A stretch of 64,000 nucleotides of DNA from Anagrus nilaparvatae (Eukaryota > Arthropoda > Insecta > Hymenoptera > Mymaridae), in the NCBI GenBank assembly GCA_022575985.1, contig JAKSXM010000040.1, positions 15,704,001-15,768,000 on the forward strand. The letters run 5' to 3'. The position numbers and the translations under genes were made by a program. Shown here in pieces: positions 45,464-57,663 of this stretch; position 1 is the stretch's first letter, and every line of letters starts with the position of its first letter. The notes below the pieces were generated by a model. That model searched no databases. It saw nothing but the letters and a program-made list of their open reading frames with translations, and was not told the DNA's origin.

Positions 45464-46308
45464 GGGGGGAAGGCTATGAAAATGAATTCCAAAATTAAAA
45501 ATTTTTTTTCATTTTTAAAAGTTAGTATAACACCTCAAAAGTATGTTAATAAATTTTTAGGTATTTATCTTAACTACTTTGGATGCTGTAGCCACTTTAC
45601 CGAGAGTAGTCGCGGTTCGATTATTTCACTATTTTCACTCGAAACCATTTTTTTGAGTGAAATTATTATCAGCAAAAACACTTTTTCAAAAAGTAATACT
45701 TTCAAAATTAGTAGAGCAGTTAGCTATTCTTAAGGGTTACTGTATGGTTCCAGTATCACTGAGTAATCGGTCAGTAACTTTTTCTTCAAATTTTTACTCT
45801 TTTAACTAATTTTTCTCGAAACTACTTCTTTCGAATTGGCGTGACAAATTACTCAAAAACGGTTAATCCTATCTGCCTGAAATTTTTTTTGGAACATTAT
45901 ATACCTATTTCGCACTAGTGAACCTACGTGTTGTAAAATATCTTAAGTTTAAGGCACCTTTTTGCCTATATTAAAGTCCGGAAAAATGTTCAATTTTCCA
46001 AAAAACGTTCCTATTTTTAAAAAATGATTTTATTTTTTTTTACGCTTATCTAGAAAATGTGTTTTAACAAAATTTTTTATTTTTTTTTTAAGACTTATAT
46101 TGGATGTTCCAGATGTCACCACAATTTCAAAACACGCCGACTTTCAACAGTTGTAACTCCGCCATATTGGAAAATTTTTTTCCCAAAATTTGGAATTTTC
46201 AAATTTAATATTTAAAAAATATTCTCATAAAATTTTATTCATTTATTTCTACTCTTTCATAAAAAAAATTATATTTCAAAAAACATAGCATTTCAAAGCC
46301 TTCCCCTC
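45464..46308. mobile_element. Third TTAA-flanked element
   Basis: Ends GGGGGGAAGGCTATGAAAATG (first 20 given as GGGGGGAAGGCTATGAAAAT) and the inverse of GAGGGGAAGGCTTTGAAATG are flanked by TTAA at 45460-45463 and 46309-46312. The short plus-strand ORF inside (45476-45733) has no domain. With 7385-7758 and 8966-9682 it makes three elements that share TTAA duplication and G-rich tips. Confidence 0.7.
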
Positions 46309-48205
46309 TTAAAAGATTATTGTAGAATAAAGAATTTCACTACACAAATAAAAAAATTTTCAAACACAATTTTTTCTTATATTTTTTGTTTACAATAATT
46401 ACGTATGAAATTTATTTTATCCATGTTACTTAAGGAAGTTATAGGGGATGGAGGGGTCAGATTATTTATTACGGTGTTACAATAGAAATTTTTTATGAAT
46501 GGCCCCTTTTTACAATTTTTGTAAAGAATATATACTTACTTATTTGTTTATGCAGACTTCTCACTCTCTGTATTGGTTGATTTTCGGGATATAGAATAAT
46601 ATGGATTTCAGGATCTTGAAATTATTTTATTTTGGTTTAAAATTATAAAGGACATAAATTTATACGTTTCAAGATTTCATAAGTTTCAAGATTCAAAATA
46701 TAAATTTAAACATTTTCCATGTACGTTGGTTGTGAGTTAACAAACCGGTTGCAGTTTTTTTATTTTTTTATACCATGAATAGTAGCCCAGGCTTCAAGGG
46801 GTAATTGTGCTGATTGGGGACTCGTGCAGTGAATAGTTTTTCGGTAAAAAATGTTTTTTTTAATTCTGTCGTCAAAGCTTGCCTTTGCAAACCAAATTCA
46901 CGAGACAAAGTGATATATTCCTTTATACTTTACTTTTCCCACAGTTTAATGAGAACTGTGGGGAAAGTAAAGCTGGGTAAAGCTGGCCTTAACTTTACCG
47001 CATTGTTTAGTTTCATACCTTAATTGAAGCTTTGACCCTAACCACTGACTCAGCCACAAATATCCTTCACTTCGATCTAGTATATATACAGAAGAAAGCT
47101 TATTTTAACACTTGCGAGAGCGATTTATACTAAGAAGCCACCTAATCCCCTCAAAATTTTAAAAACTCATATCGTTTTCTCTGCCAATTACATATAAAAA
47201 AAAGAGACAAAAAAAATCAATACTTTTTTACCATAAAAACAAGTTTCTTAACATACGTAATATAAAGAATCTATAATTTTGAATATACACAATCAAAATA
47301 CAACACGCGTTAGTCAGATTCTTTTATTTTATATTTTTTTTTTTATTCTGCGTTTTCTATCATTCTTTTTTTATTCTTTTACATATTTATGAATTTTTTT
47401 TTTTAATTTTTTGTATTACTTAAATTCAGTTACCTCGTGAATTATGATTTGCAAAGGCTTAAACTTTGACGACATCATTAAAAAAAGTACATTTCTAAAC
47501 TCGTGCGCAAATGTGATAAATCCCCAAATCGAAAGAAGAAATAATCATATAGTGAACTAGCGGCCTTCTTTATTAATAGTAATAAATAGTAATAAACTAG
47601 TCCTTTATATCCCTGTTTCTTCTTTCGATTGGAGAAGTATCACCTTGCGCACTTGTTAAGAAAACTACTATTTCCTAATCTATCTATTTCCTAGTCTACT
47701 TTATAAGTTGTTATTTTAACGCTTAACTATTTTGAGTATAATTGTAACTAAAAAAGTTGAATTAAAACAATATTTTTCAATAATAGCAGCTATTTTTAAC
47801 TTGAACGAGAAAAGGGTATGTATTATGTAGGATAACAATGTTAAAGTATATGTAAATTATGTGTAACTGATGTTATAACACTGTTTACGTACAATTTACA
47901 CATAATATAACTGTGTTATACACTGTTACAATGCCTCAGATGGGATCATAAGCAAAAAATATTTTGTATTGAAATTTCAAATTACATATTTATTTTCATA
48001 ATTGACAATAAAAAATTTATTTTTTTTTCTAAAATTCAAAAACCATTGGTCAAAATGTTAAAAATTTTACTGAACGAATTTATATGGTACATTCTTAAAG
48101 CTATGGAATTCGTAGAAAAAACATTTATATCCTTTAAACCCTATCAAGCATCTGTAATACTTTTTTTTTTTTTTTAATTATGTATAAGAATGCAAGTAAC
48201 TTTAC
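46309..48205. other. Repeat-rich non-coding stretch
   Basis: GTCGTCAAAGCTTGCCTTTG at 46868 is inverted near 47452-47480, suggesting a ~650-bp inverted element. A tight hairpin (CTTTACTTTTCCCACAGTT / its inverse) lies at 46927-46972. The block 47030-47290 is a direct copy of 53255-53490 (TATCCTTCAC, CACTTGCGAGAGCGATTTA shared). A palindromic ATTATGTGTAAC region lies at 47850-47930. Confidence 0.5.
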
Positions 48206-48479
48206 TTGGTAAATTTTTATTTTTGTTTTTATCAATATCCTTAATATTGATACGATCTTCTAAGGCTAATTGAGAAACATTAGAGCTTTTTTCAAAATTC
48301 ATATCTAAATTATCATTCATTTCAGCAGTATGCTCAGAAGTTAGTAACAAATTACTGTGAATAGATTTTAAATTATTCGGGTATAAATCATGTCCTAAAG
48401 TATTTATATTTAACACATTAAATTCCATTAGTTTTTTTTTCATTAGTTTCTTTTTGGTTTCCACTTTTTTCATTAAAAT
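48206..48479 (-). pseudogene. Minus-strand exon E3, Ser/Asn/Asp-rich
   Basis: Bounded by TTACAG before 48479 and GTAAAG after 48206. In one frame it reads ...LNINTLGHDLYPNNLKSIHS, then NLLLTSEHTAEMNDNL and DRINIKDIDKNKNKNLPS. The opening (FNEKSGNQKETNEKK) is in a different frame, so the exon carries a frameshift if its entry phase is 1. The ending AATTTACCAA/GTAAAG resembles the ends of E1 and E2. Domain unknown. Confidence 0.4.
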
Positions 48480-48609
48480 CTGTAAGAAAATTTAACAGTT
48501 TTTAAACTTGGTAAAATTTTATACAGTTTATTTACATAACCAATAATTTATTTAGCAATTATATATAACAATTTTTCTTTTCATGTAAATTTTAAAAAAA
48601 TGACTTTAC

Positions 48610-48845
48610 TTGATAAATTTTCTTTATCATTATCATATAAATGTGCAATAATTTCGGATTCGTCAAGGATTAATTTACAGAGTCAATGCTATTTTCAACA
48701 TTAATATCTCGTGATGTATGTGCAGAACAAGAATTTAATGAAAGATTAGGTGTCGAGAATATTAATTTATTGAAGCTCGTGCTATTTTCAGTTGGCTTGA
48801 ACAATAAGCCGTCCAATTCTATACTTACATCCTTTTCTTGATCAC
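48610..48845 (-). pseudogene. Minus-strand exon E2, paralogue of E1
   Basis: Bounded by GAACAG and GTAAAGTCA. It reads DQEKDVSIELDGLLFKPTEN, then STSFNKLIFSTPNLS and NVENSIDS, then a one-base loss puts a TAA in frame. The pattern D..KD.S...DG.L...T..STS.NK...S.P is shared with E1. Confidence 0.45.
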
Positions 48846-49020
48846 CTGTTCAAAGATAAGTGGCATTTATTTTTAAATTAATTTATTGAGTTAATCAAAA
48901 TTTAAAATTAAATTTATATATAAGACAAAATTCCAAAAATTGGCACAACCAAACAGGTATACTTTAGATCAGTGTGTAAAAAGTTTGTATTCATATAAAA
49001 AAAAAAGAAGATAACTCTAC

Positions 49021-49249
49021 TTGATAATGTTTTTTTTTTCATTATCATCAGAATCTGTAGTCCAGTCTGATCCATCAAGAAATAATTTATTAGATTGAAT
49101 GCTCTCATCATCATTACTGCCTCGTGATTCATATGTAGAAAAAGAATTAAATGGTATTGAGGACAAAAATTTATTCGACGTTGAGCTTCTTGTAGTTGAT
49201 TCTAACAATGAGCCGTCAAATTTTGTACTTTTGTCCTTCAGTTTATCAA
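49021..49249 (-). CDS. Minus-strand exon E1, Ser/Asn/Asp-rich
   Basis: A 229-nt exon lies between TTTTCACAG and GTAGAG. It is open throughout: DKLKDKSTKFDGSLLESTTR, SSTSNKFLSSIPFNSFSTY, then ESRGSNDDESIQSNKLFL and DGSDWTTDSDDNEKK. It is hydrophilic with no cysteine and no known domain. It is the best preserved member of three tandem exons (49249, 48845, 48479). Exit phase does not match the entry phase of E2, so the set may be partly decayed or the borders slightly different. Confidence 0.45.
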
Positions 49250-49464
49250 CTGTGAAAAGATAAGTGGCATATACATAAACAAAAAAAAATTTTACGTTGT
49301 ATTAACAAATAACTTTGTTAAAAGATGCACAGATAAAAACAGAGTGTATTTTGTTAAGAAAAAAAAGTAATTATTCAATTTTTTTTTTTTATTTATTTTT
49401 TTCTACTTATATTTATTAATAATTAATTATTTTTTAAAGGCAAAATCTGTTAAAAAAACTGAGG

Positions 49465-49556
49465 AAAAATTGAGACTCCTTCCGGGATTTGAATCATAGA
49501 CTCTTGGTTTCCGAGGCAGTGACGTTATTCATAACGCTAACAGGACACTTCGATTT
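49465..49556 (-). repeat. tRNA-derived SINE-like fragment
   Basis: On the minus strand GTTAGCGTTATGAATAACG resembles a pol III A box region and GATTCAAATCCCGG a B box, about 45 nt apart. The segment between (CACTGCCTCGGAAACC) does not pair as a proper anticodon stem, so it is a degenerate tRNA-like relic, not a tRNA gene. Confidence 0.4.
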
Positions 49557-50179
49557 AATAAAAATATTTTAAATACCATATGATACAGAGAATACTTTTA
49601 GAAATTATAGGCAGCGTAAGTTATGCATATCCAGTAAAATGCATATTTAAAAATAATAATTAAAACTATTATAAATAATTTTCAGGAAATTCAATTTCTT
49701 TATATTATAATAATAACGAATAAAAATATAAACAAAAGCACGCCGCTGAAAAACATGTTCTGAATTGCCATATATAAAATCGAAAATTGAAACTTCTTTA
49801 CATAAATAATGAAAAAATAAAAAAAAAGTATGTTTTAAGGCTACATAGTCTGAAAGTTGGGTGATAGTACTAATTACACATATCAAAACAACTTACTTTA
49901 TGTTACTAAAAATTTTATTTAAAAGTTATAATTTGTCTTAACAATACAAAAAAACATTAAACAATTGTCAGCTATAAATTGTATTAACATTTCATTGATA
50001 AAAAAGAGAATGTAAAACAGAATTATTTCCACACATAATTTTTGGATAAAAAAGAACAGTTATTATAGTTCTTAAATAATTAATATACGTTTAGTAAAAA
50101 AAAAATAAGATATAAATAAGATAATTTAGCATAAAAATATAAAAGTATAATGACTTAAAAAAAGATTTTTTTTTTATTA
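49557..50179. other. AT-rich spacer
   Basis: Nothing supported. Confidence 0.4.
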
Positions 50180-50600
50180 TTAAAAGCATTTTTCACAAAA
50201 CCATGCATGTTTAGGAGCAGTAACATTATTTGTGCATTCTAAGTGGTACCAAATCAAACATTTATCGCAACATAGACACAAATTACTTTTGTTACGGATA
50301 CTCTTAATTTTATTACAAATTGGTCATTTCCATAATTTTTTCTTTAAATGTATTATGATTTTTTGCAAATATGTAAATGCTTTTTTATCATATCCTTTAT
50401 AAGCTTAATTTCAACTTTTTTATCGTAAAATTATAATGAAATGTTAGTAATTGTTACTTCTAAGTCTGTTTTTGTAATTTTGTAATGGCCATCAATTGCA
50501 GATTTAACAAGGGCATTGGATAACTTTAACCATCTCAAAATTAGTTTTTTCTTTTCAGTATTTAACAATTTTAAAAATGGTTTTTATAATTTTTTTTGTG
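50180..50600 (-). pseudogene. PHD-type zinc-finger C-terminal exon, decayed
   Basis: The last part reads NLCLCCDKCLIWYHLECTNN and then APKHAWFCEKCF before TAA at 50182-50180. C..C....WYH..C plus WFC..C is the second half of a PHD finger, which usually binds histone H3 tails. Just upstream the frame shows WK-stop-PICNK; TGA sits where a CPIC motif would need its first cysteine. Further upstream, helical sequence KLILRWLKLSNALVKSAIDG is followed by a stop and then a frameshift into GYDKKAFTYLQKI. Two stops and one shift make it a pseudogene, unless a sequencing error or intron is involved. It lies downstream of exon 51113-50985 on the same strand and could be its 3' end. Confidence 0.55.
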
Positions 50601-50984
50601 CCTAAACATGTTTTCCTACAAAGAATGTATATTGTAAGAAAGATATGAATTTTTTTACATATCCATATTCAATATTTTTTCATATATGAAATCCAAATAT
50701 TATCAATATTTTTTCCATATAAATAAGGAATCCATATTATGACACTCATATTAATATGGAAAAAAAATGATCATATTTGGTTTTCATATTAATACGTATG
50801 ATATAGACATGAAAAAAATATGAAGTCCATAGGGGAGTCAAATAAGGCCCATAAAAATATGGTAAGCACAAATTTCATAAAGCTAAATTATAAACATTAC
50901 TATTTATTTTCTAAACCCTTCTCGGGTATTTAAAAAATAGATTTATTATGTAATAAAATATTAACGTAAAAAAGTATTTGGTAC

Positions 50985-51113
50985 CTTCCTCTTTTCTTTC
51001 TTCCAATGATAATTCAGATGAACTAGGAAAATTAGAATTATTATTTTCATTACCCTTGTTTAGTTTTTGCAAGTTGTTATTTTTCTCTTCCAATGTATTT
51101 CCTTTTTTGAATG
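50985..51113 (-). CDS. Lone phase-1 exon, Asn/Glu/Lys-rich
   Basis: A 129-nt exon (ATTTTAG before, GTACC after), phase 1-1. It encodes FKKGNTLEEKNNNLQKLNKG, then NENNNSNFPSSSELSLEERK and EEG. Low complexity and hydrophilic. The EEG/GT ending recalls the NENG and ISEG endings of the plus-strand exons at 1.9-3.2 kb. Function unknown. Confidence 0.45.
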
Positions 51114-53490
51114 CTAAAATATTATTAGTTTAAAGTAGTTTTTATACTTTTGTAAATAATAACAATTTTAAAAACTAGTTCTGCCATCTGTCTACTTAAA
51201 GGTAAAAGAAATTTACAAATAAGTACCTATATCTATATATTGGAATTAACGATTGAATGGTTAACGGGGAAGAGTAAAATAAAAAATCATAAAATCTTTA
51301 TTAATAGAAATATTAAAAAAAGGCAGAAAAATAAATTATTCCCTTCCAAATAGACCTGATGTGGAGTTGCATTTCATAGTCAAAATTAATCTTTAACAAA
51401 TTAATAATTTATCTTTAGCAAGAATATAATACCGGTTTTTACTGAATATGTTTTAGTTGCCCGCAAAAAACAACTTTAGATAAATTTGTTTCGTTTTTCC
51501 TATGTTCATAAACGTTACTTATGTTTTCGGCTTACTGAAAAAGATAGTGGTATCTGTTTAAATTGAATATGGCTCACATCCCCGCAATAGGCAACTTAAC
51601 ATTTTTTTTCCATTATTTTCTAAACATTTGTAATCAGTGACCAAATAAGCATAAGTAAAACTTGTGAATATAGAATAAACCCAAAAAATTAACCTAAAGT
51701 TGTTTATTGTGAACAAGTGGATCACATTCGCTAACATATATATTATATTCGTGTTCTGCAAGCTAAAAAACATAAGAAATAGATGAAAACGTTAAAACAT
51801 CTACAAAATATAACCTTTAAATTTCTATTGTGTGCCACTGGAACATATTTAGAAAGAACCGATATTATATTCCTATTCAGAGACTCAAAAAACGTAAGAA
51901 CCAGATGAATAATTGCATTAACTTATTAAGAATAAAATTATTCGACGTCTAAAACAATATAAAAAAAATGAAATCTGCGGCTCATAATATTTTATTGTTA
52001 TGAACTGTCAATTTTAGAATCGGAAATTTTATCTAAATTTTATTTAATTAAAATATAAATATTTTAAAGTTTTATGAAGGCTTCTTTACCTTAAAAATTT
52101 TTTTTGTCGTTTATAAATATAACACTGATTTACAAAACCTGAAATTAAAAACTTTACTGCGTTTTACATCTTTTAAAAAATCTGTTCAGTAAATGTGAAT
52201 TATTTAACAAAAAAAGTACAAACATTAAAAACAATAAAAAGATATTTATCGTTAACAAGTACTCTGTAGTTGTACTCTTTAAAGGACAAAATATTAAAAT
52301 AATAGTCTAATTTATAAAATTCACAAAAGCCCTGCAAGTAATTATTTTAAAAATAATTTTAGTATATGTTATTATAATTTCAAGGTTACTCTAAAAACTG
52401 GAAGGAAAACTAAATTTTAATGTTGCACAAGCGCATGCTACTGTCATAATTACCATGTATAATAAATAAATAATTTACAAAACAAAAATAAAAAGTAATA
52501 ACGGCTAAGCTGTTTAGCTTAAAATTTCAAGCATTTAAAGCAATTATCTTTTTTTTGAAAGCAATTGTTTCAATCCACTAAAAAAGTATTCAGGTAAGCT
52601 TTAATTTTATTCCCCTCCCTTATTAACAATTACTTGGAAAAAAAAATTAGGATTTCCTGATGTTATACCTAATTTTTGCCTTTTTTTTTCTTTTTTACTT
52701 ATGCAAATTTATGATTTATAGCTGCTGTTACATTATTTCAAAGGAATAGGGGGTAAATTTTATTGAAATTGCAAGCAAAGCAACCTAGCCGTGTATGCAA
52801 ACTTACTATTCAACAAATGATTTAAATATACACAAATTTCTTGTAAATTTGTTTCTGGTGGATTGTATTAAACTGCACTGTAAAAATGTTCTTCTTCAAT
52901 TTGGTTTGTTGGGACATAATTGTCTACGTAATCTCTGTTAATACTAGTCTCGTCGATGAAAAATTTAAACTCCCTTACAAAATGATCGATGTTAGTGTTC
53001 ATTAATGATTTTAACCTTAAAATTTTTTAAAATATTTAAGTAGATTAAAATATCTGAAACTTTTAGAAAAATACGTTCCTCCCAGAAACAGCACATCGCG
53101 GCCCGTGGCCAAAAAAAAGTTGACCCAAATTGCATAAACTTACATTGTTTTATAAAATTATTAATTTAATTTACGTAAATGGTTTAATGACAATTTAAGA
53201 TGATTATTCTACACACAAAACCTTAAAGATCCTTAATTAAAAAAGATCCATAATTTAAGCTATGACCGTAACCACAACCTCAGCCACGAATATCCTTCAC
53301 CTTGAGCTAGTATGTATACGGAGAAAAACTGGTTTTAACACTTGCGAGAGCGATTTATACTAAGAACCCACCTAATCCCCTCAAAATATTAAAACCTCAT
53401 TTAGTTTACTCTGCCAATTACATATAAAAAAAATACAACAAAAAATCAATACTTTTTTACTATAAAAACAAGTTTCTTACGTAATACTAT
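51114..53490. other. AT-rich intergenic sequence
   Basis: No gene. The last 235 bp (53255-53490) is a direct copy of 47030-47290. Confidence 0.45.
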
Positions 53491-53509
53491 CAAGAACTAG
53501 GGGGCAACC

Positions 53510-53880
53510 CCATGCGCGCTAAAGTGCGCCAACCCCCTCAAAATCATATTTTATGTTTAATCTGAGTAAAACTGACTAAATTAATTATAAAAAACAGTTA
53601 TACAGTAAGATCTACTTTTTCCATGATTTAAATAAAACATTATCATTTATATTTTCAAAACTTATCTCAATAAAAAAATATGAAATATTGCATCTGAATG
53701 AAAATATTGATTACTGTCCCTCGGTGTAACGCACCTCGGGCCATATCCCTGTCCATCCCTCAAAATAAATTTTTCTTTCGTCCTGGTAGGCGAAATCAAG
53801 ATCGAAATTTTATAATAGGATGACGAAATACTCGAATGAGTTTTCATATATTATGTGTCGCATCTAGAACTGATGTAATG
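53510..53880 (-). mobile_element. Helitron-like non-autonomous element with 60-codon ORF
   Basis: On the minus strand the copy ends with a GGGGTTGCCCC hairpin immediately before CTAG and a T (53515-53509), a Helitron-type 3' end. Near the 5' side is the ORF 53847-53662, which begins MKTHSSISSSYYKI and shares SPTRTKEKFILR with the copy at 40739. The copy at 3535-3815 is older. The 5' TC terminus was not located with certainty. Confidence 0.45.
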
Positions 53881-55335
53881 TACTATTAAAAATTTTTATT
53901 AAAATTTATAATTATTTAAAAATTATAATAAATTAAAAAATTTATATATAAAATTGTTTTAGCAATTTTTATACAATGACACTTTAGAGCATCAATGAAT
54001 CGACCAATTAGATTAAATGGATGACGAAATTTTAAGAAAATTTTATAATAAAACGAGAATGCATTGTATTCCCTACTTATTTCCCTATTTTTAAAAACAT
54101 TTAATTTTTTAATTTTAATTATAAATAAAGAAAATTTTATTAATAATTAAGTATTGTAATGATAATAAAAATTAAATAACACATATAATTAAATAAAGAA
54201 CTTCTTATTGTATCTTTCACCTAGCACGGTAGAGCTGCTGTGGTTGAATATTAAACCAACTGGTTGAATCTTCCAATTGGTTAAATATTAAACCAATTGA
54301 TTGAAAATTCAACCAACAACTGCGATATTCAAACAAAAATTGCGAAATTCAAGAATCTAGGGGTTTCTCTTCACGGCATTTCTCCCCACGACTATTTTCC
54401 CTGCGATATTTTTCCCCGCAACCAACTTCATGATGCTTCATTTAAAAATTTTGCGTTGCTAAGGCTAAATGAATAAAAAAAAAGAATAACTACAGGAAAT
54501 GAAAAAAATTTTTAAATAAGAATAATAAAATGTTAAATAAAAAATAAATAAAAGTGCTTAATAAATAAAAAAAAATTTTTTTAGCAAATAAATTTAAGAA
54601 TATTAGCTAGTTCATTATTTCAATTAGCATTTTTTTTATACTAGATTATTAGGAAATTGGCTAATTTATTATTTCAATTAGCATTTTTTTCTTTTTTGAT
54701 ACATTAGATTAAAATAAAAGATAAATTAATTTTTTATTTTGCATTTAATCAATTTGATATAAATGCTAAAAATTGTACAGTATGACCCCTGGTCAGAAAA
54801 ATAAAGAATAGCTCAAATCGCACGTAAATTACTTTCCGAGGTGAAGCCGAGAATGTATGGTAAACTGCAGTTTGGGGCATTCTTTTTTTGCATAGCGGTC
54901 AGGAAATCGTACTTTCTTTGCTGCTGTCCAGAAAAAAATATTTGAAATATTTTGAATTTAATAAAAAAATTTTATGGATCATTATAATTTAATTTTCAAT
55001 TAATTTTTTAAATTTCTACTTTACAAGTATAATAAGTTTTTAATAACAATAATTTGCAATAGATTTCTTTATTTTTTATTTATATATAACAAAGTTTTTT
55101 ACATAAAGTTTAATAATTTAGTAAATTCAATAATGTTAACTAATGAAATGAAATAAAGTCTCTTTATCTTTATAAATACGTAACAGTTACCAATATGAGT
55201 ATTAAAAATATATATAATTTTTTAAACGTCTTTAAACAATTAACATTTTATAACAATAATAAAATATATACAGATACAATACTAATCGTTAATTCTTAAT
55301 CCAAATTATTTAAATGTAATGCTTTTTTTATTTAT
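53881..55335. other. AT-rich sequence with short repeats
   Basis: A palindromic TTGGTTGAATATTAAACCAA-type repeat recurs four times at 54237-54330. A copy of the GAAATCGTACTTTC family lies at 54871-54945. Confidence 0.5.
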
Positions 55336-55565
55336 TAATCTTCAGGTTTAATAATAATGTAAAAAATAAATTTATATGCATCGTAAAATTTGACTCCCTT
55401 AATTTGTCGAGATCTATTTGTTCTTGATTGGTGCATTTCTTCTTTCTTATTTTCTTTATTACTACTTTCATTTTCTTCTTCGTTATTAGTCCTGGATTCC
55501 TTAGCTTTTTGTACATCATAATTATTATTTTTTCTTTTTGAAGCTTGACTAGGGCCATTATTTTT
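55336..55565 (-). CDS. Terminal exon C of the phase-0 repeated-exon gene
   Basis: It starts after TTTTCCAG and opens at codon position 1, matching the phase of the B2 exit. It encodes KNNGPSQASKRKNNNYDVQK, then AKESRTNNEEENESSNKEN, KKEEMHQSRTNRSRQIKG and ends IIIKPED at TAA, with AATAAA overlapping the stop. It is strongly charged, nuclear-localisation-like (SKRK) and domain-free. Read as the 3' exon of the gene formed by A1, B1, A2, B2. Confidence 0.5.
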
Positions 55566-55857
55566 CTGGAAAATTAAAAATGTACAAATTAGTTTTAATT
55601 TCAACGTACAAAAAAGCATTATAATAAACTACATTCTGAAATAAGTAATATGTAGCGTGTAGCGTCGATAATACAGTCTTTGAAAATGCTAAAAATTCAG
55701 TTAATTTTTTTTTAAATTACGCTAATAGATTTAAGAATAAAAAGTTTTTAAAAATCTCCATTTTATCTTATTATTCGGGTACTCTTCAATCACTAAATTC
55801 ACCCTTTTTATACCAATTTTTTATGCATTATAAGAGAATCCAAATAGTTTTTTTATA

Positions 55858-57267
55858 CCGTATAGGAGCCGGTTTTCGATCAGAAGTCACTTTCTTATAC
55901 CTAGCTGTATCTTTATTTGTTGAAAAATATACCTTAAAATTAATAATTCGAGTTAAATATTCTTGCATTTGATCAGGGAAATCCTATATTTTATTATCCC
56001 AATTAAAAAAATATCAAATTTATTGATGGGTAATTAATAATTTACATTTATTACAAGTGTACAAGGTAAGGTAATTTCGATAATGCAAATTCTATTATTG
56101 ATAATAGTATCATTTTGATCGAATTAATTTTCGATAATTTGAAAATCGTTAAAACTAAGTTTAAATCGCGCTCGTTTTAATAGAATTCTTATAGGTATAA
56201 CTATACCTATTTCTTAACTCCCTTTTCACTTCTTTTTTCTTGTTTTTTTAATATAAAATACCTATAATAAGAGTAAAATATAGTAAACAGCAGATGAACT
56301 ACACACTTGTATAATCATGTATTTTAAACATTTATTTATTAAAATTTGCTTTTTAATTTTAATTAACGAAAGATAATAGTTGATAATATAATGTTTTTAA
56401 AACTCAAGGAAACAAAATAGGCGCCTTATGTAAGCAACCTGCTGTATACGTTCAGTTTGGGCGCGACTTTATTAGGGGTCGTTTACCTGTTTAATTATTT
56501 GTGTATTTAAAAGTAAAAACGACATAAATTTTATGAAAAAAGTGTTGGAATATAGTTTTTATATATTTTTAATATTAAAATAAAGGTTTTTTTTCATTTC
56601 AAAGCGTGTGTACGTAATTTTTATTAAAATCAAAGCATTTACGAGCATTTATTGTGTTATAAACAAAGTGATACATAAGTATATAAGTACTTTAAATTGT
56701 GTTTATGTGTGTTAGTTTATTAAATATTCTATTAATTATTATAAAATATAGTATAAATAATGTAATTATGACAAATTTAGTGTATTATTATTAAATAAAT
56801 ATCGTTTAAATTAAAAAAAGTGTCATTTAACTGAAAATATAGAAAATACCCATACGTGTAAAAAAGTTCGGATTCGATTATCGATATACCTATTTAAAAT
56901 AAATTTGCAATAAATAAGTGAATATAACCCTTTCACTTTATTTATTAAAGCATCACAACGTAATTAAAAGCATTTTTAGTATTCGGCATAGAGTAGGTAT
57001 CTCTAAAACTCGATTTTAATAACACACGAGATTTGGTGAAAACGATGAGAAAAATCTCCTAAGGTTGTACAAGAGAGCATTTTTCTTATTTTTTTTATTA
57101 ATTTAAGTTGTTTTTTAATATCGGTAACGTAGAAATTAGTTCCTTAGGGTTTGTAGTTTCATAAGAAAATTCGGTTTTAGATAAATGATGCATGCTTTTT
57201 AATATAAAAGCTAATTTGTGTGTATTTGATCGAAAGCCAATACGTTCGAAAACTGGCTCCTATACGG
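55858..57267. mobile_element. TA-flanked non-autonomous element, 1.4 kb
   Basis: CCGTATAGGAGCCGGTTTTC at the left is inverted at the right (GAAAACTGGCTCCTATACGG, one mismatch). TA flanks both ends (55856-55857 and 57268-57269), as in Tc1/mariner-type insertions. No transposase is recognisable inside. It sits in the intron between exons B2 and C. Confidence 0.7.
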
Positions 57268-57663
57268 TAGTATCACAAAAAGAAAACATTTTTTTATTTT
57301 ATTTTACCATTACTTACAAATTATTGTAAAAAAAAAAATAGAAGTAGCATTTGTTGATATAAGAGTGTCACCCACGATTCTAGGTCTTTTGACCAACCCG
57401 GAAAACGTATATTAGGTCAAATCTACAAGTGGTCAGTTCCGTCCCACTATTTAACGCAGTTTTCTATAGTAATTTTACAAAGAGTGACTAAAATATCCAC
57501 AGACTTTTTTGCAACTTTGTTAATTTTTTTGCTGAAGCGAACTTAATCCTGCAATATTATTGTATTGTTTAACTTTCCCAGAATTAACAAAAAAAAATTT
57601 TTTTCACAGTTATAGTTTAAATACACGTAACAGTACACGAATGATTATGGATTTTTGTTTATT

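Noticed and set aside
45476..45733. 85-codon ORF with FLSEIIISK
   Set aside because: It is internal to a TTAA MITE and starts inside the terminal repeat.
49465..49556. tRNA gene
   Set aside because: Box-like motifs exist, but the anticodon stem does not pair and no acceptor stem closes.
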